Source: an uncultured Lachnobacterium sp. (GTDB lineage Bacteria > Bacillota > Clostridia > Lachnospirales > Lachnospiraceae). From it: DNA of 6,582 nucleotides. The DNA lies in contig CAMFPD010000127.1 in the NCBI GenBank assembly GCA_945971355.1, positions 1-6,582 of the forward strand. The letters are read 5' to 3'. The notes beneath the pieces were generated by a model. The model was not told the origin of the DNA. It did no database searches and worked only from the letters and a program-made list of their open reading frames with translations. Within the stretch, counting starts at the first letter, position 1. Every line of letters starts with the position of its first letter. A program made the position numbers and the translations under genes. Positions 1 through 5,803 of the stretch are shown here, one piece after another.

Positions 1-43
1 TTCGCCTTAGTCTCGTGGGCTCGGAGATGTGTATAAGAGACAG
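1..43 (+). other. Illumina Nextera i7 adapter left at contig end (artefact)
   Basis: Positions 10-43 match the 34-base Nextera read-2 transposase adapter exactly, including the Tn5 mosaic end (AGATGTGTATAAGAGACAG, 25-43). Positions 2-9 (TCGCCTTA) match the N701 i7 index, and base 1 fits the last base of the P7 primer. This is library DNA, not genome; genomic sequence begins at 44. The adapter supplies an in-frame TAA (34-36) that falsely closes the phosphodiesterase-like reading frame on its 5' side. On the other strand it encodes the peptide CLLYTSPSPRD followed by a stop, a tail expected on spurious proteins predicted at contig ends that carry this adapter. Confidence 0.97.
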
Positions 44-45
44 TA

Positions 46-1326
46 CTTATATTTTTTATAATTATTTTCACACTTATAACAAAAAAGATAATATATGAAG
101 TAAATAAAACCATTGAAGAAACTGCTGCTGAAGCCTATGAGACAGCTTACGAAGAAGCAACTACTGCTGCAACTGCTGCAACTACAGTTGCAAACCAGAC
201 CCAAGAGGTTCACAATCTTATGGATGAAGGTTATCTCCCACTTGAGGAGTGCATGATTCTTTCTGGTTATACTCAATCTGAGTTTTGCGATAATCGCTAC
301 GATAAAACCATTGCTTCTCTTCCTGTGAATATTACCTTTAATTTTATTGGTAATTCCTGCAGGAAAAATGAATATACCTTCGATATAAGCAATATGTTAT
401 ACACTCTCAGGGATGTAATTTACATAAAGAAAGAGTGCCTGTCTGCTATCACAAACTATGTATACAACGTAGATGATAATTATGAGATTACTGCAATCCC
501 TATTACAGATACTTATGTATACTCCGACCATACATGGACAGACAGACAGCTGATTGCTCATGCTGGTGGTGGATATCGCGACACTGAAGGAGGATATTAT
601 TCATATTACACCAACTCCTATGAAGCATTGGTTCAGAATTATAATTTGGGAGCAAGAATCTTCGAGTTTGATTTTTCTCTAACTACAGATGGCAGGCTTG
701 CTGCTGTTCACGATTGGGATAATTTTGCAAACATGGATGGTGAACCTGTCTCTTCTGAGGAATGGGAAACAATGGACACAGTTGCCAAACCGCTTACAGA
801 CCGTACCTTCACACCTATGTTTATCGAAGATATTCTAGATCAGATGATGGTAAATCAGGATATGTACCTGATTACGGACGTGAAATATGATGACGCAACT
901 CAGGAGGAAATAGAACAGGAATTTCTCTCTATATATAATGCTGCCATGGCACGTGATTCTATGCTGATTAATAGGATTGTTCCGCAGATTTATGTGGAGG
1001 AAATGTATGATTGGATAATGGACATATATAATTTTCCAAGTATTATTTTCACATGTTATAAAACTGATGCCACAGCTGATGAGATTATTTCTTTTTGTGG
1101 CAGCAAAAGCAATATTCATGTAATCACTGCCACATATAAAGACAAGAGATTTGACGAGGAAGCTATAAACCTGCTCCATGAAAATGGATTATTATTGTAT
1201 AACTATACCGTTTCGACCTTTACCAAAATGTACGACGGTCTGGCAAACGGTGTTGATGGAATCTACAGTAACACTCTGCTGCCTCAGGATTTCGATGTAT
1301 ATAATGCCTCAAAATATACACCATAA
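46..1326 (+). CDS. Membrane-anchored GDPD/PI-PLC-like phosphodiesterase, 5'-partial
   Basis: This probably cleaves a glycerophosphodiester or related phosphodiester outside the cell; the substrate is unknown. The frame is open from the adapter to a tandem TAATAA stop, giving 426 visible residues. Residues 1-11 are strongly hydrophobic and followed by TKK, as in a signal anchor. Then comes a Glu/Ala/Thr-rich stalk (about 24-49) and a region of unclear type (59-165) that faintly resembles copper-amine-oxidase-N-like stalk domains. The GDPD-like barrel follows: HAGGG (His172), ExD (Glu207, Asp209), HDW (His222), DVK (Asp278, Lys280), YNYTV (385-389) and GVDGIYSN (402-409). Both catalytic-type histidines and the ExD metal ligands are present, but the usual HRG arginine is Ala and the third acidic ligand is Asp. 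No ATG, GTG or TTG lies in frame between the adapter and 220, so the true start is beyond the contig. ATG 220 has a weak AAGAGG 11 bases upstream but would discard the anchor. It converges with the SGNH/MBOAT operon. Confidence 0.82.
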   Translation, partial: LIFFIIIFTLITKKIIYEVNKTIEETAAEAYETAYEEATTAATAATTVANQTQEVHNLMDEGYLPLEECMILSGYTQSEFCDNRYDKTIASLPVNITFNFIGNSCRKNEYTFDISNMLYTLRDVIYIKKECLSAITNYVYNVDDNYEITAIPITDTYVYSDHTWTDRQLIAHAGGGYRDTEGGYYSYYTNSYEALVQNYNLGARIFEFDFSLTTDGRLAAVHDWDNFANMDGEPVSSEEWETMDTVAKPLTDRTFTPMFIEDILDQMMVNQDMYLITDVKYDDATQEEIEQEFLSIYNAAMARDSMLINRIVPQIYVEEMYDWIMDIYNFPSIIFTCYKTDATADEIISFCGSKSNIHVITATYKDKRFDEEAINLLHENGLLLYNYTVSTFTKMYDGLANGVDGIYSNTLLPQDFDVYNASKYTP

Positions 1327-1327
1327 T

Positions 1328-1389
1328 AAAAACACCCTCCGTATGTTCAATGTCATTAAATTAACATTGTACATATGAAGGGTGTTTTT
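1328..1389. terminator. Bidirectional intrinsic terminator between converging genes
   Basis: A long inverted repeat: the left arm 1328-1353 pairs with 1364-1389 around a 10-base loop (1354-1363). Over 26 positions there are mismatches at 1339/1378 and 1347/1370 and one G.T pair at 1341/1376. The base of the stem is an A-run on the left and a T-run on the right, with ACACCC/GGGTGT above it, so each strand's RNA gives a hairpin followed by U's. It starts 2 bases after the TAA of the phosphodiesterase-like gene and overlaps the last bases of the SGNH gene's stop codon, so it can serve both converging transcripts. Confidence 0.88.
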
Positions 1390-2291
1390 TATGGCCATTC
1401 TACAGCATGCTCCAACAGGCAATCAGACAACAATCCATAGTACTTTCCAAGCAGGTGAACTGCATCATAAGTATAATCCGGGTTGAGATTTCCCTCATCA
1501 TCAACTACCGGCTCATTTATATCCACGTAAAACACAGTTCTATTATCCGCAAGCTGTGCAATTCTGTCATTTCGCGCCGAAATATTGCCATTGTTGAAAA
1601 CAGGCTCAGACTCAGATTTTTCTTTTTTCACATGCAGTATTCCACACAGAAAAATTGCTGCATCCGGCTGAAGCTCTCTGATATGATCTACTGAGCTCTT
1701 ATATTGTTCCATAAAGGAATCTATAGTTCCTATTCCAATTTCATTGATTCCAATTTCCAAATAGATTTTTTTGTACTGATTATTTGCAAGTGCATTCTCC
1801 AGAGTATCCTTTGACCCTCCCGGCATCTCCAGTGGCTCCTCAAACATATTGTATACTGTGAGACCTTCCTTGCAGTAAAAAGCTCCATTTTCAATGCCTG
1901 AATAAAGCTTTATACCAACCACTCTTGAATCCCCGATAAAAGCCGCATCATCAAAATAGCTCACATCTTTTTTTACAAACTTCTTCTCAGGCGGCATCTT
2001 ACCCAAATCGTCTTTTTCTTCGGAATTTTCTGCCTCATGGTAGATTATCTCTGTATTGTCAATACTTTCTGTACCATGCACTGCTTCTGCATTGTCTGCT
2101 ATATGTGCATCTTTATTAACTGATTCATCTGAACCATTTGCAACATCATTATTAGTCACATCATGAACTTCCTCTTTTGACTGCTCCATCTTCATTTTTT
2201 CATTTCTCCAGGAGACAAATGCTGCAATATTCATTATTACAATGCTAACCAAAAATAAATTAAAAAATAAACTTCTTTTTATCTTCTTCAT
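1389..2291 (-). CDS. Membrane-anchored SGNH/GDSL-like hydrolase, partner of MBOAT acyltransferase
   Basis: A 300-residue protein with a basic start (MKKIKR) and one hydrophobic helix (about 8-27), then an acidic, low-complexity linker (about 31-108). The C-terminal domain would therefore lie outside the cell. That domain shows SGNH blocks: GDS at 120-122 (nucleophile Ser122), GINE at 181-184 (Asn183, block III) and DAVH at 276-279 (Asp276, His279). SGNH proteins of this kind are known partners of MBOAT transporters, taking an acyl group at the outer face and placing it on a polysaccharide or similar polymer, or acting as esterases. Transferase versus esterase cannot be told from sequence alone. 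It is the second gene of a two-gene operon, 10 bp after the MBOAT gene, with its stop inside the shared terminator. Confidence 0.82.
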   Translation of the reverse strand: MKKIKRSLFFNLFLVSIVIMNIAAFVSWRNEKMKMEQSKEEVHDVTNNDVANGSDESVNKDAHIADNAEAVHGTESIDNTEIIYHEAENSEEKDDLGKMPPEKKFVKKDVSYFDDAAFIGDSRVVGIKLYSGIENGAFYCKEGLTVYNMFEEPLEMPGGSKDTLENALANNQYKKIYLEIGINEIGIGTIDSFMEQYKSSVDHIRELQPDAAIFLCGILHVKKEKSESEPVFNNGNISARNDRIAQLADNRTVFYVDINEPVVDDEGNLNPDYTYDAVHLLGKYYGLLSDCLLEHAVEWP

Positions 2292-2304
2292 AGTTATCTC
2301 TCTA
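2292..2304 (-). promoter_or_regulatory. Ribosome binding site overlapping the MBOAT stop codon
   Basis: Read on the minus strand, the junction is TAGAGAGATAACT followed by the ATG of the SGNH gene. The AGAGAG (2303-2298) lies 6 bases before the start and uses the A and G of the MBOAT TAG stop. Ribosomes finishing the acyltransferase are thus placed at the next start, which suggests translational coupling and matched amounts of the two proteins. Confidence 0.65.
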
Positions 2305-3630
2305 AAAACCGCTATACATAAATGGATTGTTTGCCCCTTTGTAAATCTGGATTACACTGAACCAGAATACTACTATAAGAAGAATTTTAAACAATACACA
2401 ATCCTTTATTTTTTGATACACTTTATATAATTCTGGCAAAGAAATCACAAAGCCTAATAATATAATCAAGATATAATTTTTACCATAATATATGAAATCA
2501 TTGGGATTTACAGCCTCTCCGGTTCCCCAAAATGGAAACAGACGCGTAAAATAAATACCAAGTGCTTTCACATTTGTTATTGCAAAAATCACCCATGTGA
2601 GTGGGATAATAAACCATACATATATGGTGGAAATAATCCTATGCTGTTGCAAAAATTTACCATACACAAATTTTTCCAGAATTATAAAGAAAACAAGAAC
2701 CCCTGCCCAAATCAAATAATTAAGTGTAACCCCATGCCATATTCCTGTAAGAGCCCACACAATTAAAAGGTTAAGGAGAAGCCTTACCTTGCCTTTTCTG
2801 TTTCCTCCAAGGGGTATATACACATAATCTCTAAACCATTTTCCAAGTGTAATATGCCAACGTCTGTAGTACTCTCCAACAGTGGAGGATGCATATGGAT
2901 GATCAAAGTTCTGTGGAAAATCAAAAGCAAGCATCTTCCCAAGGCCAACAGCCATAATACTATAGCCCCAGAAATCAAAATATAACTCCATAGAAAATGC
3001 CAGAGCACCTAGCCATGCCATCGGAGTAGATATACTTTCAAAGCCTATCATCTGGACATCATTCCATAATATGGCAATTTTATCTGCAATAAGAGTTTTA
3101 AAAGCCAGACCAATTACAAACTCCTCGAGACCATTTTCCATCTTATTCCACGATATTGCTCTTTCCTTGAGTTGTCCTTTAATCTCCTTGTACTGAACAA
3201 TCGGTCCCTGTATGAGCTTTGGAAACATGGTCATGTATGTCCCGTACTCTATAAAACTGCCAATAGTGGCACAACCATAGTATATGTCCACGGCACTGCT
3301 TATCGCCATAAAGGTATAAAAGCTTATTCCAAGAGGCAAGGTATGCACTACATATTTGAAATACAAAAGTACTCCCATATCGATAACAAGCACTGATGCG
3401 AACAATAGCTTTTTCACCATATTTTTGTAGTTTCTCATGGTAAATAACAACAGGTAATCAACTATTGTTATGCCAAGTAAAACTGCTAGGTTTTTCCAGT
3501 TTCCAAATGACATAAAAACTATACTGACTATAAACAATAGTATGTTTCTGTATTTTGATGGTGACGCATAATATATTATAAAAAATATTGGTAATAACCT
3601 TAAAATAAAACTTAATTGTGTAAATCCCAT
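2302..3630 (-). CDS. MBOAT family O-acyltransferase (AlgI/DltB-like)
   Basis: A 442-residue polytopic membrane protein, about the usual length for bacterial AlgI/DltB/PatA-like MBOATs. Hydrophobic segments run almost throughout (for example 5-20, 29-40, 47-64, 75-91, 206-219, 284-296, 303-319, 333-350, 385-398, 413-428). Family landmarks are LPLGISFYTF (98-107), FPKLIQGPI (136-144), ELYFDFWGYS (215-224), RRWHITLGKWFRDYVYIPLG (256-275, with His259) and GIWHG with the invariant His299. These proteins pass acyl groups from a cytoplasmic donor to an extracellular acceptor; acceptor and acyl type cannot be read here. The usual GYSDMA motif reads GYSIMA. The ATG at 3630 follows a GAGGT with a long 12-base spacing; no better in-frame start is visible upstream. 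First gene of an operon with the SGNH protein. Confidence 0.92.
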   Translation of the reverse strand: MGFTQLSFILRLLPIFFIIYYASPSKYRNILLFIVSIVFMSFGNWKNLAVLLGITIVDYLLLFTMRNYKNMVKKLLFASVLVIDMGVLLYFKYVVHTLPLGISFYTFMAISSAVDIYYGCATIGSFIEYGTYMTMFPKLIQGPIVQYKEIKGQLKERAISWNKMENGLEEFVIGLAFKTLIADKIAILWNDVQMIGFESISTPMAWLGALAFSMELYFDFWGYSIMAVGLGKMLAFDFPQNFDHPYASSTVGEYYRRWHITLGKWFRDYVYIPLGGNRKGKVRLLLNLLIVWALTGIWHGVTLNYLIWAGVLVFFIILEKFVYGKFLQQHRIISTIYVWFIIPLTWVIFAITNVKALGIYFTRLFPFWGTGEAVNPNDFIYYGKNYILIILLGFVISLPELYKVYQKIKDCVLFKILLIVVFWFSVIQIYKGANNPFMYSGF

Positions 3631-3669
3631 AAATATCTTTTGACCTCGAATCCATAAGTTCCCATTAAA

Positions 3670-3698
3670 AGTCTACTAATATGCAAAGCTTTTTTCAA
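3670..3698 (-). promoter_or_regulatory. Candidate sigma-70-type promoter for the MBOAT-SGNH operon
   Basis: On the minus strand, TTGAAA (3698-3693, 5 of 6 to the -35 consensus) is followed after 17 bases by TAGACT (3675-3670, 4 of 6 to the -10 consensus). It lies between the upstream gene's terminator and the MBOAT ATG, leaving an untranslated leader of about 30 bases. Position and spacing fit; the -10 match is modest. Confidence 0.42.
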
Positions 3699-3715
3699 GA
3701 CATATTTTTTACAAA

Positions 3716-3754
3716 AAAAATGTAGAAATACGTCGATGGTATCTCTACATTTTT
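3716..3754 (-). terminator. Intrinsic terminator after the GIY-YIG gene
   Basis: Arms 3716-3731 and 3739-3754 form a 16-pair stem around a 7-base loop (3732-3738). The only flaw is position 3727/3743, which is an A.C mismatch on the plus strand but a G.U pair in minus-strand RNA. The minus-strand RNA ends in a run of eight U's (3720-3713). It sits 17 bases past the stop of the GIY-YIG gene and upstream of the MBOAT promoter, separating the two units. The better pairing on the minus strand suggests that is its working direction. Confidence 0.85.
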
Positions 3755-3770
3755 CCTTTTTTCACAATTA

Positions 3771-4040
3771 TTAGCATTTAATCTGTTTTTGATTACACTC
3801 AATCAATTTTAACTTGTTTGCCCTGGTCATTTTCTTGATGGCATATTCACGTGACATAGCCTCACTCTTTGTCTCATGCTCCTCAAAGTACACCAGCTTT
3901 ACAGGTAATCTGCTACGAGTGTACTTTGCACCTTTTCCACTGTTGTGGGTTTTTATTCTAGCCTCCACATCAGTAGTATATCCTGTGTATAATGTTTTAT
4001 CATTACATTCAACTATATACGTATAAAACAATTTATGCAT
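3771..4040 (-). CDS. Small GIY-YIG nuclease-domain protein (UPF0213/YhbQ-YazA-like)
   Basis: An 89-residue protein made of essentially one GIY-YIG domain, the usual size for the stand-alone YhbQ/YazA group. Visible motifs are TYI (7-9) and YTG (18-20) for the GIY and YIG elements, Arg28 in VEARIKTHN, GKGAKYTR (35-42), and SREYAIKK (63-70) with the metal-binding Glu65. All core catalytic positions are present, so nuclease activity is plausible. The cellular role of this group is poorly defined, with DNA repair often suggested. The start has only a weak purine-rich stretch upstream. It is downstream of the alkyltransferase fusion gene, has a candidate promoter of its own, and is followed by a strong terminator. 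Confidence 0.9.
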   Translation of the reverse strand: MHKLFYTYIVECNDKTLYTGYTTDVEARIKTHNSGKGAKYTRSRLPVKLVYFEEHETKSEAMSREYAIKKMTRANKLKLIECNQKQIKC

Positions 4041-4065
4041 CTCTATAAATTCTTATTCCCACATA

Positions 4066-4094
4066 ATCATATAAAAAATCAGTCTTTCAAACAA
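4066..4094 (-). promoter_or_regulatory. Candidate promoter for the GIY-YIG gene
   Basis: On the minus strand, TATGAT (4071-4066, 5 of 6 to the -10 consensus) lies 17 bases after TTGTTT (4094-4089, only 3 of 6 to the -35 consensus). It falls in the gap upstream of the ATG at 4040. The region is very A+T rich, so chance matches are likely. Confidence 0.35.
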
Positions 4095-4114
4095 AATATG
4101 CATATTCATTTACA

Positions 4115-4143
4115 TTTTTATTATCTCAGTTTTTATTATCTCA
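4115..4143. repeat. Tandem 15-bp duplication at the end of the alkyltransferase fusion gene
   Basis: TTTTTATTATCTCA occurs at 4115-4128 and again at 4130-4143, with a period of 15 bases. The last three bases of the right copy are the reverse complement of the fusion gene's TGA stop, so the repeat runs from the stop codon into the intergenic region. It is probably a replication-slippage duplication. No hairpin terminator is visible in this gap. Confidence 0.75.
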
Positions 4144-4782
4144 ATTTTCACACTCAAATATCATTGCATATTTTCTGAGATCCACCTTGCCATTTATTAC
4201 CTCAATCCCCTCTGCCCTAAGCAGCTTAGCCTGGGCATCCTTGCCACCAAAAGCAAATTCTCCTGATAACTCTCCTTTTGAGTTTACTACTCTAAAACAT
4301 GGAATATTATCAGGGTCTGGATTCTTATGCAAAGCATTGCCTACTGCCCTTGACATCTTCTTATTTCCAGCCATTTCAGCAATCATTCCATAGGTTGCCA
4401 CCCTGCCGTAAGGAATCTTCTTTACCGCCTCATAAATGGCTTTTGTAGGGCTATAAGTGACGATATCATAGCTTTCTGCAATCATTCGCTTTATATCCTC
4501 TGTCGGAATAGTTCCATCCAGAATGATTGTATTCCAGTGCTCCTTATTCTGATGCCATCCCGGTATCACTGATTCATAAGTATTTCGCCAAAAATCTCTC
4601 CATTCTGGATTTACTTTCACATTCAGGTTTATATAGCCATCTCTCTCGTAAGTCCATAAGAAAGCCTTCTTACTACCCTTCACCCTCACAAGCTGCCAGT
4701 TATCATCATGAAATGGGGCTTCCTGATATGTATCAGGAAATGACAAACCATATTCAAGTACCTCTTCTCTTGTTTGCATCAT
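4141..4782 (-). CDS. MmcQ/YjbR domain fused to O6-alkylguanine-DNA alkyltransferase-like domain
   Basis: A 213-residue two-domain protein. Residues 1 to about 108 match the MmcQ/YjbR double-wing fold (for example LSFPDTYQEAPFHDD, 13-27, and HQNKEHWNTI, 77-86). Residues about 111-195 are an MGMT/Ogt-like DNA-binding domain: GRVATYGMIA (126-135, Tyr131), SRAVGNALHKNP (144-155, with the arginine finger at Arg145), PCFRVV (161-166) and LLRAEG (187-192, Glu191). The acceptor cysteine is kept (Cys162), but the next residue, normally His in PCHRV, is Phe163 (codon TTT). Classical enzymes use that His to activate the Cys, so this may be a weak or altered alkyl acceptor or a lesion-binding protein like the ATL group. 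Start is ATG 4782 or the adjacent ATG 4779. It follows the dehydrogenase by 69 bp without a visible terminator and may share its transcript. Confidence 0.88.
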   Translation of the reverse strand: MMQTREEVLEYGLSFPDTYQEAPFHDDNWQLVRVKGSKKAFLWTYERDGYINLNVKVNPEWRDFWRNTYESVIPGWHQNKEHWNTIILDGTIPTEDIKRMIAESYDIVTYSPTKAIYEAVKKIPYGRVATYGMIAEMAGNKKMSRAVGNALHKNPDPDNIPCFRVVNSKGELSGEFAFGGKDAQAKLLRAEGIEVINGKVDLRKYAMIFECEN

Positions 4783-4786
4783 TTGT

Positions 4787-4791
4787 CCCTC
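4787..4791 (-). promoter_or_regulatory. Ribosome binding site that bears on the fusion gene's start
   Basis: On the minus strand, GAGGG is followed by ACAA and then ATGATG. The spacing is 4 bases to the first ATG and 7 to the second. The 7-base spacing is the more usual, so translation may begin at 4779, one residue later than the longest reading. Confidence 0.5.
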
Positions 4792-4851
4792 GCTTCGTCA
4801 CCAAATATTCCCAACAAACAAATATCAGATGTTTTTATATATGATTCATTT

Positions 4852-5787
4852 CTAAATATTGAAGAATTCCTTGATCTGTCCAAGAATGATATCCATCAAA
4901 CGAGTACGTGCCTCAATACTTGCCCATGCAATATGTGGAGTGATGATAAGTCTCTCCGAATCTTTGATTCTGCGAAGAGGATTGTCCTCACTCATTGGTT
5001 CTTTTGTAAGCACATCAAGTCCTGCTGCCGCAAGCTCTCCTTCATCAAGAGCCTTAGCCAAATCGGCCTCCTCCACAATAGGTCCACGTCCCAAATTAAG
5101 AAAGATAGCGCTGTTTTTCATTTTGGAGAAGGCTTCTCTATTCATAAGTCCAAGAGTATCATCTGTTAACGGCGCATGGACAGACACAATATCAGATGCA
5201 GCAAGCAGTTCATCAAATTCTACCCTCTTGTAGTCCTTCTGATCGTTTTTTCCACTTGTAGAATAGTAAATCACGTTACATCCAAAACATTTCGCTATAT
5301 CAGCAACTCGTCTTCCGATATTTCCAAGGCCGATTATTCCCCATGTCTTACCTGACAGCTCATGAAATTTATGGTCAAAATGTGTGAACATGCTGTCATT
5401 TACATAGTTCTCATTTTTCACATAATCATCATAATATCTGAGCTTTTCCATAAGGTAGAAAAGCAATGCAAAAGTATGCTGAGCTACAGTCTCTGTAGAG
5501 TAACCTGCTACATTTCTCCACTCAATCCCTCTCTCTGCCAGATAATCCTTATCAAGATTATTTGTTCCGGTAGCTGTCACGCATACCAGCTTAAGATTCT
5601 TCGCCTCTCCAATGGATTTTTCATTAATCTCCACCTTGTTAAGAATTATTACATCAGCATCCTTCGTGCGCTCTCCGGCTTCCTCGGGTGTTGAATATGG
5701 GTATTTAACCACTTCACCTAACTTATCATATCCAGAGAGATCTATATCCTCGCCAATTGATTTGGCATCCAAAAATACTATCTTCAT
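4852..5787 (-). CDS. D-2-hydroxyacid dehydrogenase (hydroxypyruvate reductase-like)
   Basis: A 311-residue cytoplasmic NAD(P)-dependent oxidoreductase that would interconvert a D-2-hydroxyacid and its 2-oxoacid; glycerate/hydroxypyruvate is the closest guess. It has the full family layout. An N-terminal catalytic part ends in ATGTNNLD (72-79). The nucleotide-binding core has GLGNIG (153-158), then HAPLTDDT (204-211) and NLGRGPIV (231-238) with Arg234. Glu263 (LTKEP) and His285 (TPHIAWAS) complete the catalytic triad. After the second strand of the Rossmann fold the sequence is YYSTSGKN (174-181), without the acidic residue that usually favours NAD, so cofactor choice is open. The start is supported by AGAGG 9 bases upstream, overlapping the galM stop. 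Expressed with galM. Confidence 0.93.
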   Translation of the reverse strand: MKIVFLDAKSIGEDIDLSGYDKLGEVVKYPYSTPEEAGERTKDADVIILNKVEINEKSIGEAKNLKLVCVTATGTNNLDKDYLAERGIEWRNVAGYSTETVAQHTFALLFYLMEKLRYYDDYVKNENYVNDSMFTHFDHKFHELSGKTWGIIGLGNIGRRVADIAKCFGCNVIYYSTSGKNDQKDYKRVEFDELLAASDIVSVHAPLTDDTLGLMNREAFSKMKNSAIFLNLGRGPIVEEADLAKALDEGELAAAGLDVLTKEPMSEDNPLRRIKDSERLIITPHIAWASIEARTRLMDIILGQIKEFFNI

Positions 5788-5803
5788 ATATAAATTCCTC
5801 TAC
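5788..5803 (-). promoter_or_regulatory. Ribosome binding site overlapping the galM stop codon
   Basis: On the minus strand the junction reads TAGAGGAATTTATAT followed by ATG. The AGAGG (5801-5797) shares two bases with the TAG stop of galM (5802-5800) and sits 9 bases before the dehydrogenase start. This supports the start at 5787 and translational coupling of the two genes. Confidence 0.75.

Noticed and set aside
220..222. ATG 220 as the true start of the phosphodiesterase-like gene
   Set aside because: The frame continues upstream with an anchor and stalk and its only stop is in the adapter. AAGAGG lies 11 bases before this ATG, so internal initiation is not excluded, but it is the less likely reading.
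7..276. Minus-strand open frame of 89 codons at the left edge
   Set aside because: It ends in translated adapter (CLLYTSPSPRD) with an index-derived stop, is antisense to the phosphodiesterase-like gene, and its Cys/Ser-rich part is only the mirror of the Ala/Thr/Glu stalk codons.
1178..1378. Short plus-strand frame running across the end of the phosphodiesterase-like gene
   Set aside because: It overlaps conserved C-terminal coding sequence in another frame and runs through the terminator stem; nothing supports translation.
3716..3754. The hairpin as a recombination or attachment site
   Set aside because: Its place just after a stop codon, flanking T-runs and better pairing on one strand are fully explained by an intrinsic terminator; no recombinase or duplicated copy is seen.
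4041..4140. Terminator after the alkyltransferase fusion gene
   Set aside because: Only the direct repeat and A+T-rich sequence are present; direct repeats do not form a hairpin and no inverted repeat stood out.
4783..4851. Promoter or terminator between the dehydrogenase and the alkyltransferase fusion
   Set aside because: The 69 bases are A+T rich with TATATA-like runs, but no -35/-10 pair at proper spacing and no hairpin with a T-run could be supported. Co-transcription is assumed by default.
4774..5233. Plus-strand open frames of 124-131 codons opposite the dehydrogenase gene
   Set aside because: They are antisense to a gene with full family motifs, show no recognisable domain and have no convincing ribosome binding site; they are shadows of its codon pattern.
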